Source: Triglochin maritima
Taxonomy: Eukaryota; Streptophyta; Magnoliopsida; Alismatales; Juncaginaceae
Direction of reading: 5' to 3'
DNA length: 64,000 nt
NCBI GenBank assembly: GCA_963682175.1
Contig: OY821787.1
Coordinates: 20,376,501 to 20,440,500 of the forward strand
This document shows positions 46,491 to 58,093 of the stretch, piece after piece (position 1 is the first letter of the stretch; every line of letters begins with the position of its first letter). A program made the position numbers and the translations under genes. The notes beneath the pieces are model-generated. The model saw only the letters and a program-made list of their open reading frames with translations. It was not told where the DNA came from and made no database searches.

Positions 46491-47035
46491 ATTGTGCTTG
46501 TTTATTTTGATCTTGGTTTGTCGTCACTTTTATTCATGTATTCCTAGCTTTCTTTTTCACCCACTCAAGGTGTCGGGGTGTCTCACCGTCGGTGATGAGC
46601 GACGGTCGGTGGGCTGTTATTGCCAAATGTTGGGCTAGCCGACGGTCCGTGCAAGAGTGGCCGGGATTTGTGTGGAGTGTTGGATGGTGGGATAACACTA
46701 TGGGACCAAGGGACACACTGCAGGAACAAGGGATGCATTGAGGGACCAAGGGACATGATTGTGTGATGGAGAGACGCATTGTGGGACTGAGGGACACAAA
46801 TTTGGACTTCAGGACAGAACTTTTTGAAGGGCTTTTCGACGAAGAGATAGAAATTCACGTTTCGACCCTATGTGGGGGCAGGCGATCGAACGAGCAAGAC
46901 AATTGACTACTCAAGGACAATAGATGGTTGAGCAAAGGACTATTATTAAGGCAAAGGTGATGGACAAATTTATTCCAAAACAAGAACCTTTGATCTCGTA
47001 GTTTATAGTGGTGCCAAATTTGTCAGATGTGTGTG
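46491..47035. other. Unassigned junction region with GGGACCAAGGGACA repeats
   Basis: No gene is seen. At about 46,700-46,795 there are four to five imperfect copies of a 20-23 bp unit around GGGACCAAGGGACA. The segment 46,840-47,030 may be a remnant of copia element J but I recognise no domain. Confidence 0.4.
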
Positions 47036-47450
47036 TGATCGAAAATGTACTACTACACTTGTCAGTTCTTGGGTAAATCTCTGGTTTCTTGGTTTAGTAA
47101 TAAACAAAATTGCATTGCACTTTCCATAACAGAGGTTGAGAATATAGCAGCCGACCTATGTACTTGTGCGTAAGACAAACTCTCAAGGTTTTGGGGCTTG
47201 AGTTTCAAGCTTTTCCAACTTGTTTTTATAACACGTGTACTATAAATCTTACTAAAAACTTAATTTTCCATTAAAGAACAAAACACAAAGTTGTTAGACA
47301 CCATCTTCTTAGAGATCATGCTAGTACCGTTGACATTGCACTTCAAATTGTTACAACTAGTGATCAATTGACGAATATCTTTACTAAACCTCATAATGTT
47401 GATCAATTTAATAATATAAGCAAGAACTTGGTATGATAAGTGCTAATGAA
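47036..47450 (+). pseudogene. Copia element J: RNase H remnant
   Basis: Fragments in three frames match the C-terminal end of a Ty1/copia polyprotein: LGKSLVSWFSNKQNCIALSI, VENIAADLC, then the segment around HKVVRHHLLRDHAS and DQLTNIFTKP. These are the RNase H motifs before the stop of copia pol. Several shifts and stops are present. Reverse transcriptase and integrase of J are missing to the left. Confidence 0.8.
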
Positions 47451-48460
47451 CTTCATAGATCATATTTCATGTTCGCACATTGATTTCATGCACTTATTTT
47501 TGGTATTTTTCATGTAAAATTGCCTAAAATTTTCAAAACATTGAACTGCCTAAATTCTGACCACCAAATTTCTTGGCAGTCGTCCGAATGTTTGGGTAAA
47601 CACTTGGAAAAGTAGATGTCAGAAAATCCCATTGGCACCCAATTTAGTTGTCTAGACCCTTGACTCCTCTCTCTTGCCAATTTTGAACGACTGAAGCAAT
47701 TTTCGAACGACTAAAACATTGAGAACATTTTGACCTCCTGAATTCGGATGATTGATATCATGAGTAGTCGTTTGAAATATTTTCCACTCCATTCCTCACA
47801 TATTTTTCACTTATTTTTATTGGACAACTAATTTGAGTTAGTTTTCTGGAGAACATCTCAATTTTGCAGAAAATGTTCTTTTAACGATACTCTCAGTGGA
47901 TGATTAATACTCTGGTTAGTCATTCGAATTTTCCTTCAATTCTCTTTTACTCCATTTTCGGTTGACTCCAACCTTCTTTTGAACAACCAAATCTAGGTCA
48001 ATCTTCTATGTTATTTGATATGATTGTTTTGGACAATCATGACTCAATCAAGTTGTCCAATATATTTGTTATTGAAATAAATTTAGCTACCTCTATCAGA
48101 TGCTTGGGTATTAGATGTCAGATTTTGTGCTCACATAATTTCCAATGTGCAGCTACAAAAGGATAGGAACAACCTTGCAAGATGAGAGATGATTCTGCAG
48201 GTTGGAAATTGTGCAAGCTTCGCTACGAATGCACAAGGCTCCGTGAATCTTCATTTATCTAGTGGTTTAATTTTAAGTTTAAAGAATTTCTATTAGGTAC
48301 CTTCAATTACCAAAAATATTATATTCGTATCATGTTTAGCTATGGATGACTTTATAATAAATATTTCACACTCTTGCATGACTTTCTCAAAGAATGAGTT
48401 TTTCTATGCAAATTCATTCATAAGAAATTGACTTTATTTGCTTGAATTGAATAATAGACA
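47451..48460 (+). other. Probable 3' end of copia element J, noncoding
   Basis: AT-rich sequence without a gene. From its position after the RNase H end it should hold the 3' untranslated part and possibly the LTR of J, but I found neither a clear PPT nor a second copy to define an LTR. Confidence 0.4.
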
Positions 48461-48865
48461 TGTAAAACCCACTCTCCTGATACTTTAATAAGTCCTTTTT
48501 CATCTATTTTGATTTATATTATCTTTGTTTATGTGGTGTGTTTGTTCTTGTTTCGGGAAAGATTCCTTTTTCGGGAATTGTTCCTCTCGGGGAAAAATCA
48601 CTCTTCGGGAAAGAATTCCTTTTTGAGGAAAAGTTTCCTTTTTGGGAGAAGTGTCCCTCCGGGGAAAGTTTCCTTTTTGGTTGAGCGAGTTTGGCGCACC
48701 GGGCACGTGTGCAACTAGGCTCGATCGGTTTTGCTTTGGGCATGTTACGTTTTGGTTTCCTTTTTCCTTCATGGCACGTGGGCTATTGTGTGAGACTTGG
48801 TAAGGGAGCTTATGTGATGGTGCCATGTCAGCAATCAAGGATGCAATTAGCATGGAAAAAGGAAG

Positions 48866-48880
48866 CACTGCTGGAAAAAA
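48866..48880 (+). repeat. Left TIR of CACTA element K
   Basis: CACTGCTGGAAAAAA, inverted at 54,859-54,873. CACT(A/G) is the diagnostic start of this superfamily. Confidence 0.92.
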
Positions 48881-49139
48881 GGCTATAACGTCGGCATTTC
48901 ACGTCCGATTTAAAAAACACCAACGTGAAAGGACCTTATCACGATGGTTTTTTCTAAAACTGATGTGAAATACTAATATATCATGTTGGTTTCTCCAAAA
49001 CTGTCATGAAATACTAATATATCACGTCGGTTTCTCCTAAACCTACGTGATAAAGAACTTCTCACTGTGTTTTCATGTCAGTTTCTAACAACCAACGTGT
49101 TTTCTTTGTTTTTTTAATGTCTGCAACCCTAGCCGACAA

Positions 49140-49580
49140 AATTCTCAAACTAACCCTCTCGATCCCAACTCTGACTCCTTCTCCACGTCTTCTTCTTCTT
49201 CTTCTTCTTCTTCTTCTTCTCCTCCTCCTTCACCCCATCGTCTCGCACCTTTGCCCCGATCCAACCCATCTGCTACCCCCGCCAAACCCAAACCCCCCTT
49301 TGAATGACCCGAGGCCCCATCGATCCATCCCCTCCGCCTCCTACACCAACCCAATCCCGGCCCCAAAGACCCCCTTCCGGATCTCCCCTCGTTTCCGACA
49401 ATTGCGCCTGGACTAGAGAGGAATCGAGGGGAGATCTGGAACTTCTCACTGTCACCGTCGTAGGCATGGATCCGACCCGAGTTTTTGACAAGGACATCAA
49501 GCAGATCATCGTCAACGTCCATCTCCTCATCTCCAACTCATCATCTGATCTACCTTCCTACGTCAAATTTTGAGTTTAAT
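49140..49580. other. GC-rich segment inside CACTA K (possible captured gene piece)
   Basis: The segment differs sharply in composition from the AT-rich rest of K. It begins with a (TTC)n microsatellite at about 49,188-49,230. It is open on both strands for 85-125 codons: plus strand 49,075-49,416 and 49,304-49,573, minus strand 49,145-49,522. The plus strand ends ...DLPSYVKF with a stop at the edge of the GC-rich part; the minus strand begins MDVDDDLLDVL and is Gly/Arg-rich. The look is that of a first exon with its 5' UTR taken from a host gene, but I recognise no protein family, and which strand codes is open. Confidence 0.45.
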
Positions 49581-49923
49581 CTTCGTTTTTTTCTTTCCTA
49601 CTTCAGCTTTTCGGTAGATATTTGATGTCTAATATCAGGTTATGTACACAATTTTGGAGTTTTTATAAGAAAATGTGTTCGACATGGTTCCTTATTGTCA
49701 AAACTAACTGCGTTTGAGTCAGTTTTTTTCCTAAAAATCATTGTTTCTTGTTTTTGTGTTTATTCACATTTTCTTTGCATTCCAATCCCGACGTAGTGAC
49801 CCGATTCGGCATGGCCTGATTGGGAAGATATTTGGAAAATTGAATGCACTCGTGGGCGGGCTTATCGAAGTGCAGTAGTTGTTTTATTCTCAAATATGAA
49901 GTTGTTTTCTAAACCTTGTTTTT

Positions 49924-50304
49924 CTTGGGAATAAATAGGGTGGTCGTGTTTCGATATTCGTGGTGGAGGTGGAAGATAAGAAGAGAAAGACCCAAACATG
50001 TACTCTCTAATCTTTTTTGCACTTGTCCCACATTTACATACATGGCTTTGTATGCTATTTATAGCATTACAAATGACTCTTAGACTCCCTCTACATTAAG
50101 AGGACTTTTGACCTTCTACGTTCTATACTAATGACAAATAATCCAAACTATTCAAATCACATCATTACAATAGATTGTGACATATCATTTCATCTTCTCC
50201 TCATCTTTTCGGCTTCCCCTCATCTTTTCATCTTCCAACTTGATGACTCATCACCTTTGATGAGTTGGCTGCCAACGAGGATGGATTAAGATCAACTTTA
50301 AACA
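49924..50304 (-). repeat. 3' LTR of element L
   Basis: Matches 53,165-53,530 (ATAGGGTG.TC.TGTTTCGATATTCGT near the start, AGGATGGATTAAGATCAA near the end). The first bases are slightly damaged (CTTGGGA instead of TGTTGGGA). It ends TTTAAACA. Confidence 0.88.
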
Positions 50305-50309
50305 CTCCT

Positions 50310-52090
50310 CCTTGATCTTAATCCTTCTCCATCTTCCATCCCATGTAGGTTGTGCATCCTCTCATACAACCTTATCGGCATTGTTTTTGCTTGAGCTAAA
50401 AGACACACCATTTGAACCTCACTTGTTCATAAGCCACACCAAGATGGATTGTCTCCAGGCATGCCACCGGCATGAACACTTCTTCATAATCTATGTCGGC
50501 CCTTTGCCACCAAGCGTGCCTTGTATCACTCAACCTCTTCTTGGGGTGTCATCTTCTTCTTATACACCCACCTGACACCAATAGCTTTGTGTCCTTTTGC
50601 GAGCGAAGCTAGCTCCCAAGTTTCATTCTTTCTATCGATCGTATCTCCTCATCCATCGTTGCTTACCATTTTGCATCCGCCACCGCTTCTTCTAACGGAA
50701 ACTCTCACCTTGAGCTCAGAGGCAAACCAAGTGTAGCTCACTTGTTCCCTCGTAGAGATCATGAAGACTCCTTGTCTTCCTCGGTCTCGTCTCTTCATCA
50801 TCGGATGCAATATTGTTAACTTCATTCTCACCATTGACAACAGTTGCATCCATTGTCTCAACCTCTTCCTCTTCCAATGGTGGATTCATTATCACTTGTG
50901 GGACCACCTTCTTGGACTCCCAATCCCACATCATCTCCTTGTTAACCTGCACATCACAACTAACAACTATTTTATTGTTAGTAGGATCAAGAAGCCGATA
51001 CGCTTTTGACCTCCCATCATAGCCGACAACTACTAGCTTGTTGTTTCGATCATCAAGCTTCAGTCTCCTTTTTTTAGTATATGCGCATAGGCTATGCTAC
51101 CAAACACCTTTAGATGCGTCACCAAGGGCTAGTATCCAGTCCATGCTTCTACGACATCATATCTTCCAAGCTGCTATAGTCTTGCAACAGTCTAGGAGGG
51201 AAACCACGCAAGCAAACGTCTTAACCAACAAGAACTTTGGCACTTCTTTGCACTTTAGCATGCTTCGAACCATTTCTAGAAAAATGGTTCTATTCTTGCT
51301 TTCCACAACTCAATTTTTCTGTGGGAAATAGGGTGCTATTAGATGCCTCTTGATTCCATGCTCTTCACAAAAACTGTTGAAAGCTGGTGTGGTAAATTCT
51401 CCTCCTCGATCTGATCTCAACACCTTCATATAGCAACCACTTTCCCCAAGAGCCTTGAATCTCTTGAACATTATGAATGCTTCTTACTTCTCCTTCAAAA
51501 AATACACCCATGTCTTGCGAGAATAATCATCAATGAATGTAAGAAAGTAGCGATTCTCACCAAGGGAACGGAGAGTGCTTGGTCCGCAAATATCGGTGTG
51601 CACCAACTCGAGCAATTTCTTTGCTCCATGGTCAGCCACTTTCAGAGAACGTTTCCTTGGCATCTTGCCCACCATGCACCCCTCACAATAGCTCTCAACG
51701 GGCTTGATCAAAGGTAACCTATGCACCATCCTTTTGCTAGCCATCTCACAAAGTCCTCCAAGACTCGCATGCCCAAATCTTATGTGCAAAAGCCAATCAT
51801 TATCTTAAAAGCAGGCCTTCAAACATGCAACATGGACACATGTTAAGTTAAGCTTTAACATGCAATTCTTGTTCATCTCCACTTGAGCCATCAACACACC
51901 ATCTTGGCCGCACAAGTAGAGATGCCAGTCTCTCAACAAGACCGAATAACCCCTTTCAAGGAGTTGTCCCATGCTAAGGATGATTGCCTTCATATCCGGC
52001 ACGTAATAGACAATGGAGATGAACTTCTACGATGCATCCTTCACCTTGATCATGATATCACCTTACCCTTCTACTCGCACCTTCGATGCA
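50310..52090 (-). pseudogene. Element L: pol remnant (pre-integrase, integrase, start of reverse transcriptase)
   Basis: In order on the minus strand: YYVPDMKAIILSMGQLLERGY (end of protease/pre-integrase, 51,805-52,002); MHIRFGHASLGGL with ESYCEGCMVGKMPRKRS, the HHCC zinc finger, then HTDICGPSTLRSLGENRYFL of the integrase core (51,484-51,789). Next come LRSDRGGEF, the KLDDRNNKLVVVGYDGRSKAYRL C-terminal region, and the linker. Near 50,540-50,680 the reverse transcriptase begins (KNETWELASLAKGHKAIGVRW, VERYKARLVAKG) and stops short before the catalytic YVDD-type box. The PPT follows soon after, so more than 1 kb has been deleted. Stops and shifts are frequent. Confidence 0.87.
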
Positions 52091-52185
52091 TCTCCAAACT
52101 ATACATGCCCATTCACCCCTTCTTCCAATTGCGTGAACACGTGTTTATAGCCACCCATGTGTTTTCTAGATCCCGTATGAAGGTA

Positions 52186-53140
52186 TCATACTCCCTCTTC
52201 ATCGGGTTCTGCTTCTTTGTTGGCGAGCAATAAAATATCGTCATCACATGTTCTCTCTTCAACGGCTGCAAGGTTGAAGCTCTCCTCCACCTTCTTTGGT
52301 GACCAGCTTGCATAGTGCCCACGCTTCCCACAATTGAAGCACTCCACATCCTTCTTTGAAGATCGATCGTGGCCTCCACAACCACCACGTGCTCTTCCTC
52401 TACTGACGCTTCGACCACCACAGCCACCATGACCACGACCTTTGCCTCGGTCATCGCTGCGAGGCTTCTCCTCCTTAAGTGACAACTTCGCTTGCAGCAC
52501 TTCATTAGGCACCTCTTGCTTCTTCTTCCTCTTTCTTTGTTCATGTGCCTCCAACGACCCGGTGAGGTCATCAATAGAGAACTCCTCCATGTTCTTCGAC
52601 TCCTGGATAGCACATGCCACATTCTAAAAGCTCCCGGTCAGAGAACGTAAGATCTTCTCCATGATCCTTCCTTCCGTCATGGACTCTCAATTTCTCTTCA
52701 ATTGGTTGACCATTATTTGAACTCTTGTGATGTAGTCGAATACTCCTTCTGACTCTGTCATCTTCATTCCTTTGAGCTCCCCTCGGAGCATTTTTAGATG
52801 CACTTGCCTCACACGTGCGCCTCCTTTGTAGAACTTCTCAAGGATCTCCCATGCATCCTTTGAAGTTTGGGCTCCCGAGATTTTCTCCATCCCGAGTTCA
52901 CCAACACCTTGGAAAATTAGTTGCAAGGCATTCTTATATGTTCGGGAAGCTTCCTTCACTACTCTTCTCTGATTTACATTCATCTCTGTGGTCTCGACTC
53001 CATAGCAATTCTCCACCAGCTCCCAAAGGTCTTGCACACCAAGCAAAGTGCGCATTTGGATACACCAAATCTCATAGTTTGTTTTGGTGAGGCGGGGCAA
53101 CATGAATTGCCCAAATGGAATCAAACTTGAGCACTCCCTG
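52186..53140 (-). pseudogene. Element L: gag with CCHC knuckle
   Basis: The N-terminal part is in 52,687-53,137: LTKTNYEIWCIQMRTLLGVQ, the UBN2-type domain SKDAWEILEKFYKGG and MRGELKGMKM-like helix, ending NQLKRN. A stop follows, and the frame 52,186-52,620 continues with IQESKNMEEFSIDDLTGSLE, a basic Gly/Arg region and the knuckle CFNCGKRGHYASW, in which the last Cys has become Trp. The protein forms the particle. It differs from the Gag of elements F and I, being of the Tnt1/Tork style with a short basic tail. Confidence 0.88.
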
Positions 53141-53148
53141 GTGCATGT

Positions 53149-53160
53149 GGCTCTGATACG
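53149..53160 (-). other. primer-binding site of element L
   Basis: The minus strand reads CGTATCAGAGCC, initiator-Met type with the first bases changed, four bases inside the LTR. Confidence 0.8.
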
Positions 53161-53164
53161 AATT

Positions 53165-53530
53165 TGTTGGGAAAAAATAGGGTGTTCTTGTTTCGATATT
53201 CGTATTGGAGGTGGAAGATAAGAAGAGAAAGACCCAAACTTATACTCTCTAATCTTTCTTGCACTTCTCACACATTTACGTACATGGCTTTGTATGCTTT
53301 TTATAGCATTACAAATGGCTCTTAAGAGGACTTTTGACCTTCTACCTTCTATACTAATGTCAAGCAAACAAAACTATTTAAATCAAATCATTACAATAGA
53401 TTGTGACCTATCATTTCATCTTCTCCTCATGTTTTCGGATTCCCCTCATCTTTTCATCTTCCAACTTGATAACTCATCAACTTTGATGACTTGGCTACCA
53501 ACTAGGATGGATTAAGATCAAGTATCAACA
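53165..53530 (-). repeat. 5' LTR of element L
   Basis: 366 bp, TGTTGGGAAAAAATAGG... to ...AGTATCAACA on the plus strand, pairing with 49,924-50,304. Clearly diverged from it, including small deletions. Confidence 0.9.
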
Positions 53531-54858
53531 TTTTTTGTCCAAAAATTTGAAGTGTAATTTCAGGTTTTGTGGTGGATATGAAGTTAAGGCTAAGTGGATG
53601 TTTTTTTACTACAAACTTGAGTAAGTGCTCTAAAACTATCAAGATGTTCGTTTTTTGTACTTTTCATCCAAGTTTTGTAGTCTAATATCTGGTTTTGTTC
53701 TCATGTTTTGAATTGTTGAGTAAGTGAATTTTGAGTAGGAATTTGTGGTAATATTGAAGGGTACCGTAGGTTTTGGTAATTTTGAGTAGGACGTTTTGGT
53801 AATATTCTTTGTAAATGTTGGATTAGATATTTTAGTTTCAAATAGTTTGCATGCTAATGTTTCTCTTAATATTATCATCTTAAATATAGTTTCTCAAATG
53901 CAGTGTATCACAACCACACTGTTGGGTATTGTACATCTTGGATTGAGAATGAGAAAATTTATATTCAAATGGTACTTTGTGATCGTAGCTTAAAGATTTG
54001 TCATCCTGTTTTAATTCACCCTTATATCTGAATTTCCTCTCCTTCTAAATGCTTGATTTTGTTGCCTCTCAATGATTAAACTACGCTATTTAGGACATGG
54101 ATTGTATATATAATATGTTCTTGTTTTGATATACTTTCCGTTCTGCATAACTCGTTTATGAGTAAATTAGGATCTACATTGCATCTTTGAACTGTTCTGG
54201 TTATATCTTTTTTTATTTGAACTGCACTTGTAGTTTTGTTATGCTTTGCTATTATTGAACGTTTTCGCTGCATTCCTAATCTATTTTGCTAGTTTAGAGA
54301 CATTTTTGCTAGTTTCAGAGAATGTCTTGGAGCTGTTCTGGTCTTGAACTGCTTTGATCTACCTTTATTTGATCAGCTTTGGAATGGAAATGTATTTTTA
54401 TACCTATTGGCTACTATTGAACTTTTTGCTGCATTCGTGAACTAGCTACCTTTAACTGAATTGATCTGGATTGTACACATGCAGCTCGACTTCATATAAG
54501 ATAAAGGAATTGATATAAGATATATATAAAAATATAAGGATTTTTTTCTTCCAGCGGGACTTTCTATGTTAGTTTTTTTTCTTCTGAAAACTAGTGTGAT
54601 AACACAAGCATATCACGTCGGTTTACTAAAAACTGACGTGGTATGGCAACTCATATCACGTCGATTTTCAGAAAACTGTCGTAGAAAGTCGTCTTTATCA
54701 CGTAGGTTTTTGAATAACCGATGTGATATGCTCTCATATCACATCGATTTCAAAACCGACATGGTATCTTCTTTCCTATTACATCTCCTAATTATGACGT
54801 CAGTATATTGGACTAGTAAACCCGGTGTCATATGGCCAGAAAACCCGATGTGAAACAT

Positions 54859-54873
54859 TTTTTTCCAGCAGTG
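54859..54873 (-). repeat. Right TIR of CACTA element K
   Basis: Inverted copy of the left TIR; the minus strand reads CACTGCTGGAAAAAA. Followed by the AAG duplication. Confidence 0.92.
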
Positions 54874-57649
54874 AAGGAAGGATCATGAGAGCTTTGGTGT
54901 ACATGTTATTGTTGAAGTTTGGTAAGTTGTTTCGTTGGATTTGATTTTCTCTTACCACATGGGTTGGTACAGTTGGAAATTGGTGAGTCAGCAATCTAGG
55001 ATGCAATTAGCACGGGAAATAGGAAGGAAGGATCAAGGGAGATTTGGTGCACATGTTTGTTGTGGGTTTTGGTAAGTTGGCGCATGTGGGGTATATATGG
55101 GCAACCCTAGCCGAGTTTTCTCACTTTTCTACATCCTTCTCATACACCACTTCCCCTCTCCATCTCCCTTCCCATCTCTGGTGATCTGGTGGCAGCAATC
55201 AGGTAAAATCCAGCAACTATTCGGGCAAGGCTTGCTAGGAGCCAACGACGAGCTTGGAATCCAGCAGCTTTCTCTGGCGTTTTCAGGAGCACTTCGGGCT
55301 TCATATAAGGTATGCTCCTCAGCCAAGAATGGGTGAGAGAGATGGGGCATGGACCTAGGGTTGGACCGACATTTGCATGGTTGGTGGGGGCTGTCCGGTA
55401 AGGCAGCAAGGGTGCACGCGCTTAGAAGACTAGCTTTGTTTGGACGGTTGTAGCACGCCCTTCTGGGCTGTGGTGGCTGGCTGGACCATCTCACCTCATC
55501 ACGACCCTTGTCACGTGTTCCTTTGTTGGTTGAGAAGAGAAATCAGGGAAGGTGTGGCTGGGTTGTGACGGAGCATGTCGGGTGCATGCCTGCGTATGAT
55601 TTCGTGCCCAGTATGTTGCTTCTTGATTTTGTTGTATGATTCCGAAGGTGCATAAATTATTTGTTGATGAATCTGGCATGCTGACCTTATGTGTCTTTAT
55701 TATGTGTTGTTACTTCTAATAAGTTACATGTACTTGTATGAGTTAGTTGCTGGAATTATGAATTGCATCTCATGAAATAGGACTAGCCGAATAGTTTCTA
55801 TTTAAGCTATGTGCATGATGCTATGCTCGTGAAATGTTAAAATCAGAATTTTCTTGCAGTCTATTCATATATGCATGACATACAAAGTATTGTGACACTT
55901 GACTTGCACCAGATCAGTACGATTATATCATACGATTTGATATTATTAATGTACTAGTCATCATGTTATCGATATCAGAATAGTGTTGCCATATAGTGTA
56001 CATGCACGCTTATTGCTGGTTATCATTTGACTATATCGCATGTTGTGAAATTAATCTTTTCGTCGATAGTATGCCCTGTAATTATGTTGTTGAACGTGTG
56101 ATTAACCCTTGAAGGCATGTAAGAAAATTGTAGTTACGTTTTATGATATCTTATGATAAAAATGCATGACCCGCAGCTTCATTATTCATGTTTGATTTTC
56201 TGTGTGCTATGACTATATTTCATAAGCCTTGATTAATCACATTTCTGTTATTATGTCTTGTTATTACTGATACTATGAGGCTGAGATTGATTAGACATTA
56301 TGACCAATACCTCATGACCCGTAGAGAGCGATGTTGTAATATTTTGTTGTCGCATGTCTTGATCTATGATCGACTATGTCTTGGGTGCATACAGGTATGT
56401 TAATGGTAAGTATATAAATACCTTACAACTAGATTGCATGACCCATAGATGAGTATATAATTGATATCATGCGCTATTTATATTCATAAATGTGTGGCTG
56501 AGCATTAGAAGAATGCATGCGTATTATTATTTTGTATTATATCATCTTATGACCAATGTTGCATGACTGTGGTTATTTATATAGATATACAGTGTTGTGA
56601 TATCGCTTCGTATATGTTGATGTATGGATGACTATTATGTTCATGTTCCTTATCATATAGTTGCAAATGCATGGCATGTTATGTTTATGTTACGATGCGT
56701 ATGGGCTTATGATCGACGCTCGTAGCATGGTCATCGCATTAGATGTAATCATTTACGTCGGTAACTATATATGTGTTTCATAGATGGTTTGCATGTGCAT
56801 ACTTTGTTAATTGCTGAATCTGGGAACTACTTTTGTGGGGCCGATGGACCTGATTGAAAGACCTCTATGTAGAGAGGCCAGGTGAAGATTGTGTGCTGGA
56901 CGTGCGCACTGCCATTTTACTATAGAACGGGCATACCTAACTTCATGATGGAATGATGTAGGTTATTGCCATGGGTTGGCGTGTTAATCTGGAAGACCTC
57001 TTCGTGCTAGGCGATGGGTCACACTTTCGGGTGACCCGCCTGTGGATTAGACCAACATGGCTGGTGGTCGGGTTCCTTTGTAGAGGGATCCTACCGAGCG
57101 ACACACGGTAATCACGACTATGTAGAGTCGGGTTACTATGCAGAGCAAATACTAAAAGTGAAGTCGGGAGGTGTGGCTATGTATAGTTGTTGCCTTTATG
57201 GTTGCGTGTGTTGCATAAAGGATTTCATTCATGACTCTTTATCTTGTTTTTGGACCAAGGTCATTCGGTGTTTTCTTATTGAAAACTCATGCATATTTTG
57301 TTGTTGTTTTGCCTCAGGTACATAGGTTTCTGACAGGGGTTGGACTACATAAGTTTGGGATGATTTTGTACAATAAGGACACGTCGACCGATTTCCTTCA
57401 GTTATCGTTCACTTCTTATTTGTTGTCGTATTTCTCGAGTTAGACCTTTGATGTATTGAATTATCAGTTATTACTATGTATGGATAATTTCCTTTTTCGG
57501 CTTGTGCCTCGTGTTGTATATCCACGTATGTTTTTGTTCCCGTATGTATTAATTTTATTGTAACTCCTTTATTCATCGCGGAGACTCTGATTGTGACATT
57601 TGCTTGGACTCTCCAGCGTGCATACCTTTGAAATCGAGTGCATTACAGC

Positions 57650-58072
57650 TTGCTATCAGCGCAAGTAGGCTTCCAAAAGTGTTCAAGATCCGAAGAATCT
57701 CCAGTCAGGCATCAAACCCAAACCCTCTCGGTAAATTCTTTCCATGTAAAATTGCATTCCACTTAGTAATAGGTCATTCCTGCAAGTTTGGCTGATTGAT
57801 GGCATCACGTTGGAGGTTGAAATCTTATGGGACTACAAGCAACCGAGAGGAGGATCGCCAATTGTTATTCGAGGCAAGGGGGCATTTTGGTGCTCTAATG
57901 GAGAATATGATGGAGCATCCCCACGAGTAAACCTATTTTCACCATCCTAGCAAAGGACGCTGAGCAGTGCGAGTGAGGCTACTTGGAAGTGCGACAATGA
58001 TGTAAGGAGTTTGTATCCAGATTCTTTGTTGAGACTTAAGGATATCAAATTCCGAGGATAAAATTTATTTAC
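57650..58072 (+). pseudogene. Chromovirus N: collapsed internal region
   Basis: Begins with a PBS-like TGCTATCAGCGCAAG (initiator-Met type TGGTATCAGAGCAAG with changes) at 57,651-57,665. Only about 420 bp follow before the PPT. The last part reads EATWKCDNDVRSLYPDSLL, resembling the C-terminal end of a chromodomain (ATWE...M...YP.L.), and then a trailing sequence ending FRG..., as in Tekay/Del-like chromoviruses. Everything from gag to integrase core is deleted. The assignment to chromoviruses rests on this tail, the TGTAA(G/A)ACCC LTR start and the G-rich PPT. Confidence 0.65.
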
Positions 58073-58093
58073 GGGGGGGGGGGGGGGGGGGGG
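58073..58093 (+). other. Polypurine tract of N: run of 21 G
   Basis: A run of 21 G followed by TAGGT and the 3' LTR at 58,099. Chromovirus PPTs normally carry about 6-8 G here, so the tract is much expanded, or its length is a sequencing error. Confidence 0.8.

Larger units (their letters stand above)
49924..53530 (-). mobile_element. Copia element L (Tnt1/Tork-like), internally deleted
   Basis: A 3.6 kb minus-strand element with LTRs of 381 bp (49,924-50,304) and 366 bp (53,165-53,530), PBS, PPT (about 50,305-50,315, TCAAGGAGGAG on the minus strand) and a duplication TTTTT (49,919-49,923 and 53,531-53,535; low complexity). Gag, protease end, integrase and the first part of the reverse transcriptase are present; the rest of reverse transcriptase and RNase H is deleted. 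It sits inside CACTA K. Confidence 0.9.
48866..54873. mobile_element. CACTA transposon K (non-autonomous), with copia element L inside
   Basis: The ends are inverted CACTGCTGGAAAAAA (48,866-48,880 and 54,859-54,873), flanked by the 3-bp duplication AAG (48,863-48,865 and 54,874-54,876). Restoring the site gives GGAAGGAAGGATC, as in the 3' LTR copy near 58,680. Subterminal regions (48,890-49,060; 54,590-54,790) hold many short units around ACGTCGGTTT in both orientations, the binding sites expected for a TNPA-like protein. Without L the element is about 2.4 kb and has no transposase, so it would be moved by a related autonomous CACTA. The 53,536-54,540 stretch is AT-rich and featureless. Confidence 0.9.
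48461..57646 (+). repeat. 5' LTR of chromovirus N, split by CACTA element K
   Basis: The parts 48,461-48,865 and 54,877-57,646 give an LTR of about 3.18 kb, TGTAAAACCCAC... to ...GCATTACA. The first 1.4 kb is repeated at 58,099-59,531 plus 59,781-59,820. U3 has repeated TTCCTTTTTCGGGAA-like units at 48,545-48,680 and a TATA-like GGTATATATGGG at about 55,088-55,099. No gene is seen in the 54.9-57.6 kb part; its short frames look like chance. Confidence 0.8.

Noticed and set aside
49075..49416. 113-residue frame with a poly-Leu run that looks like a signal peptide
   Set aside because: The poly-Leu comes from a (TTC)n microsatellite; no mature protein domain follows. Kept only as part of a possible captured segment.
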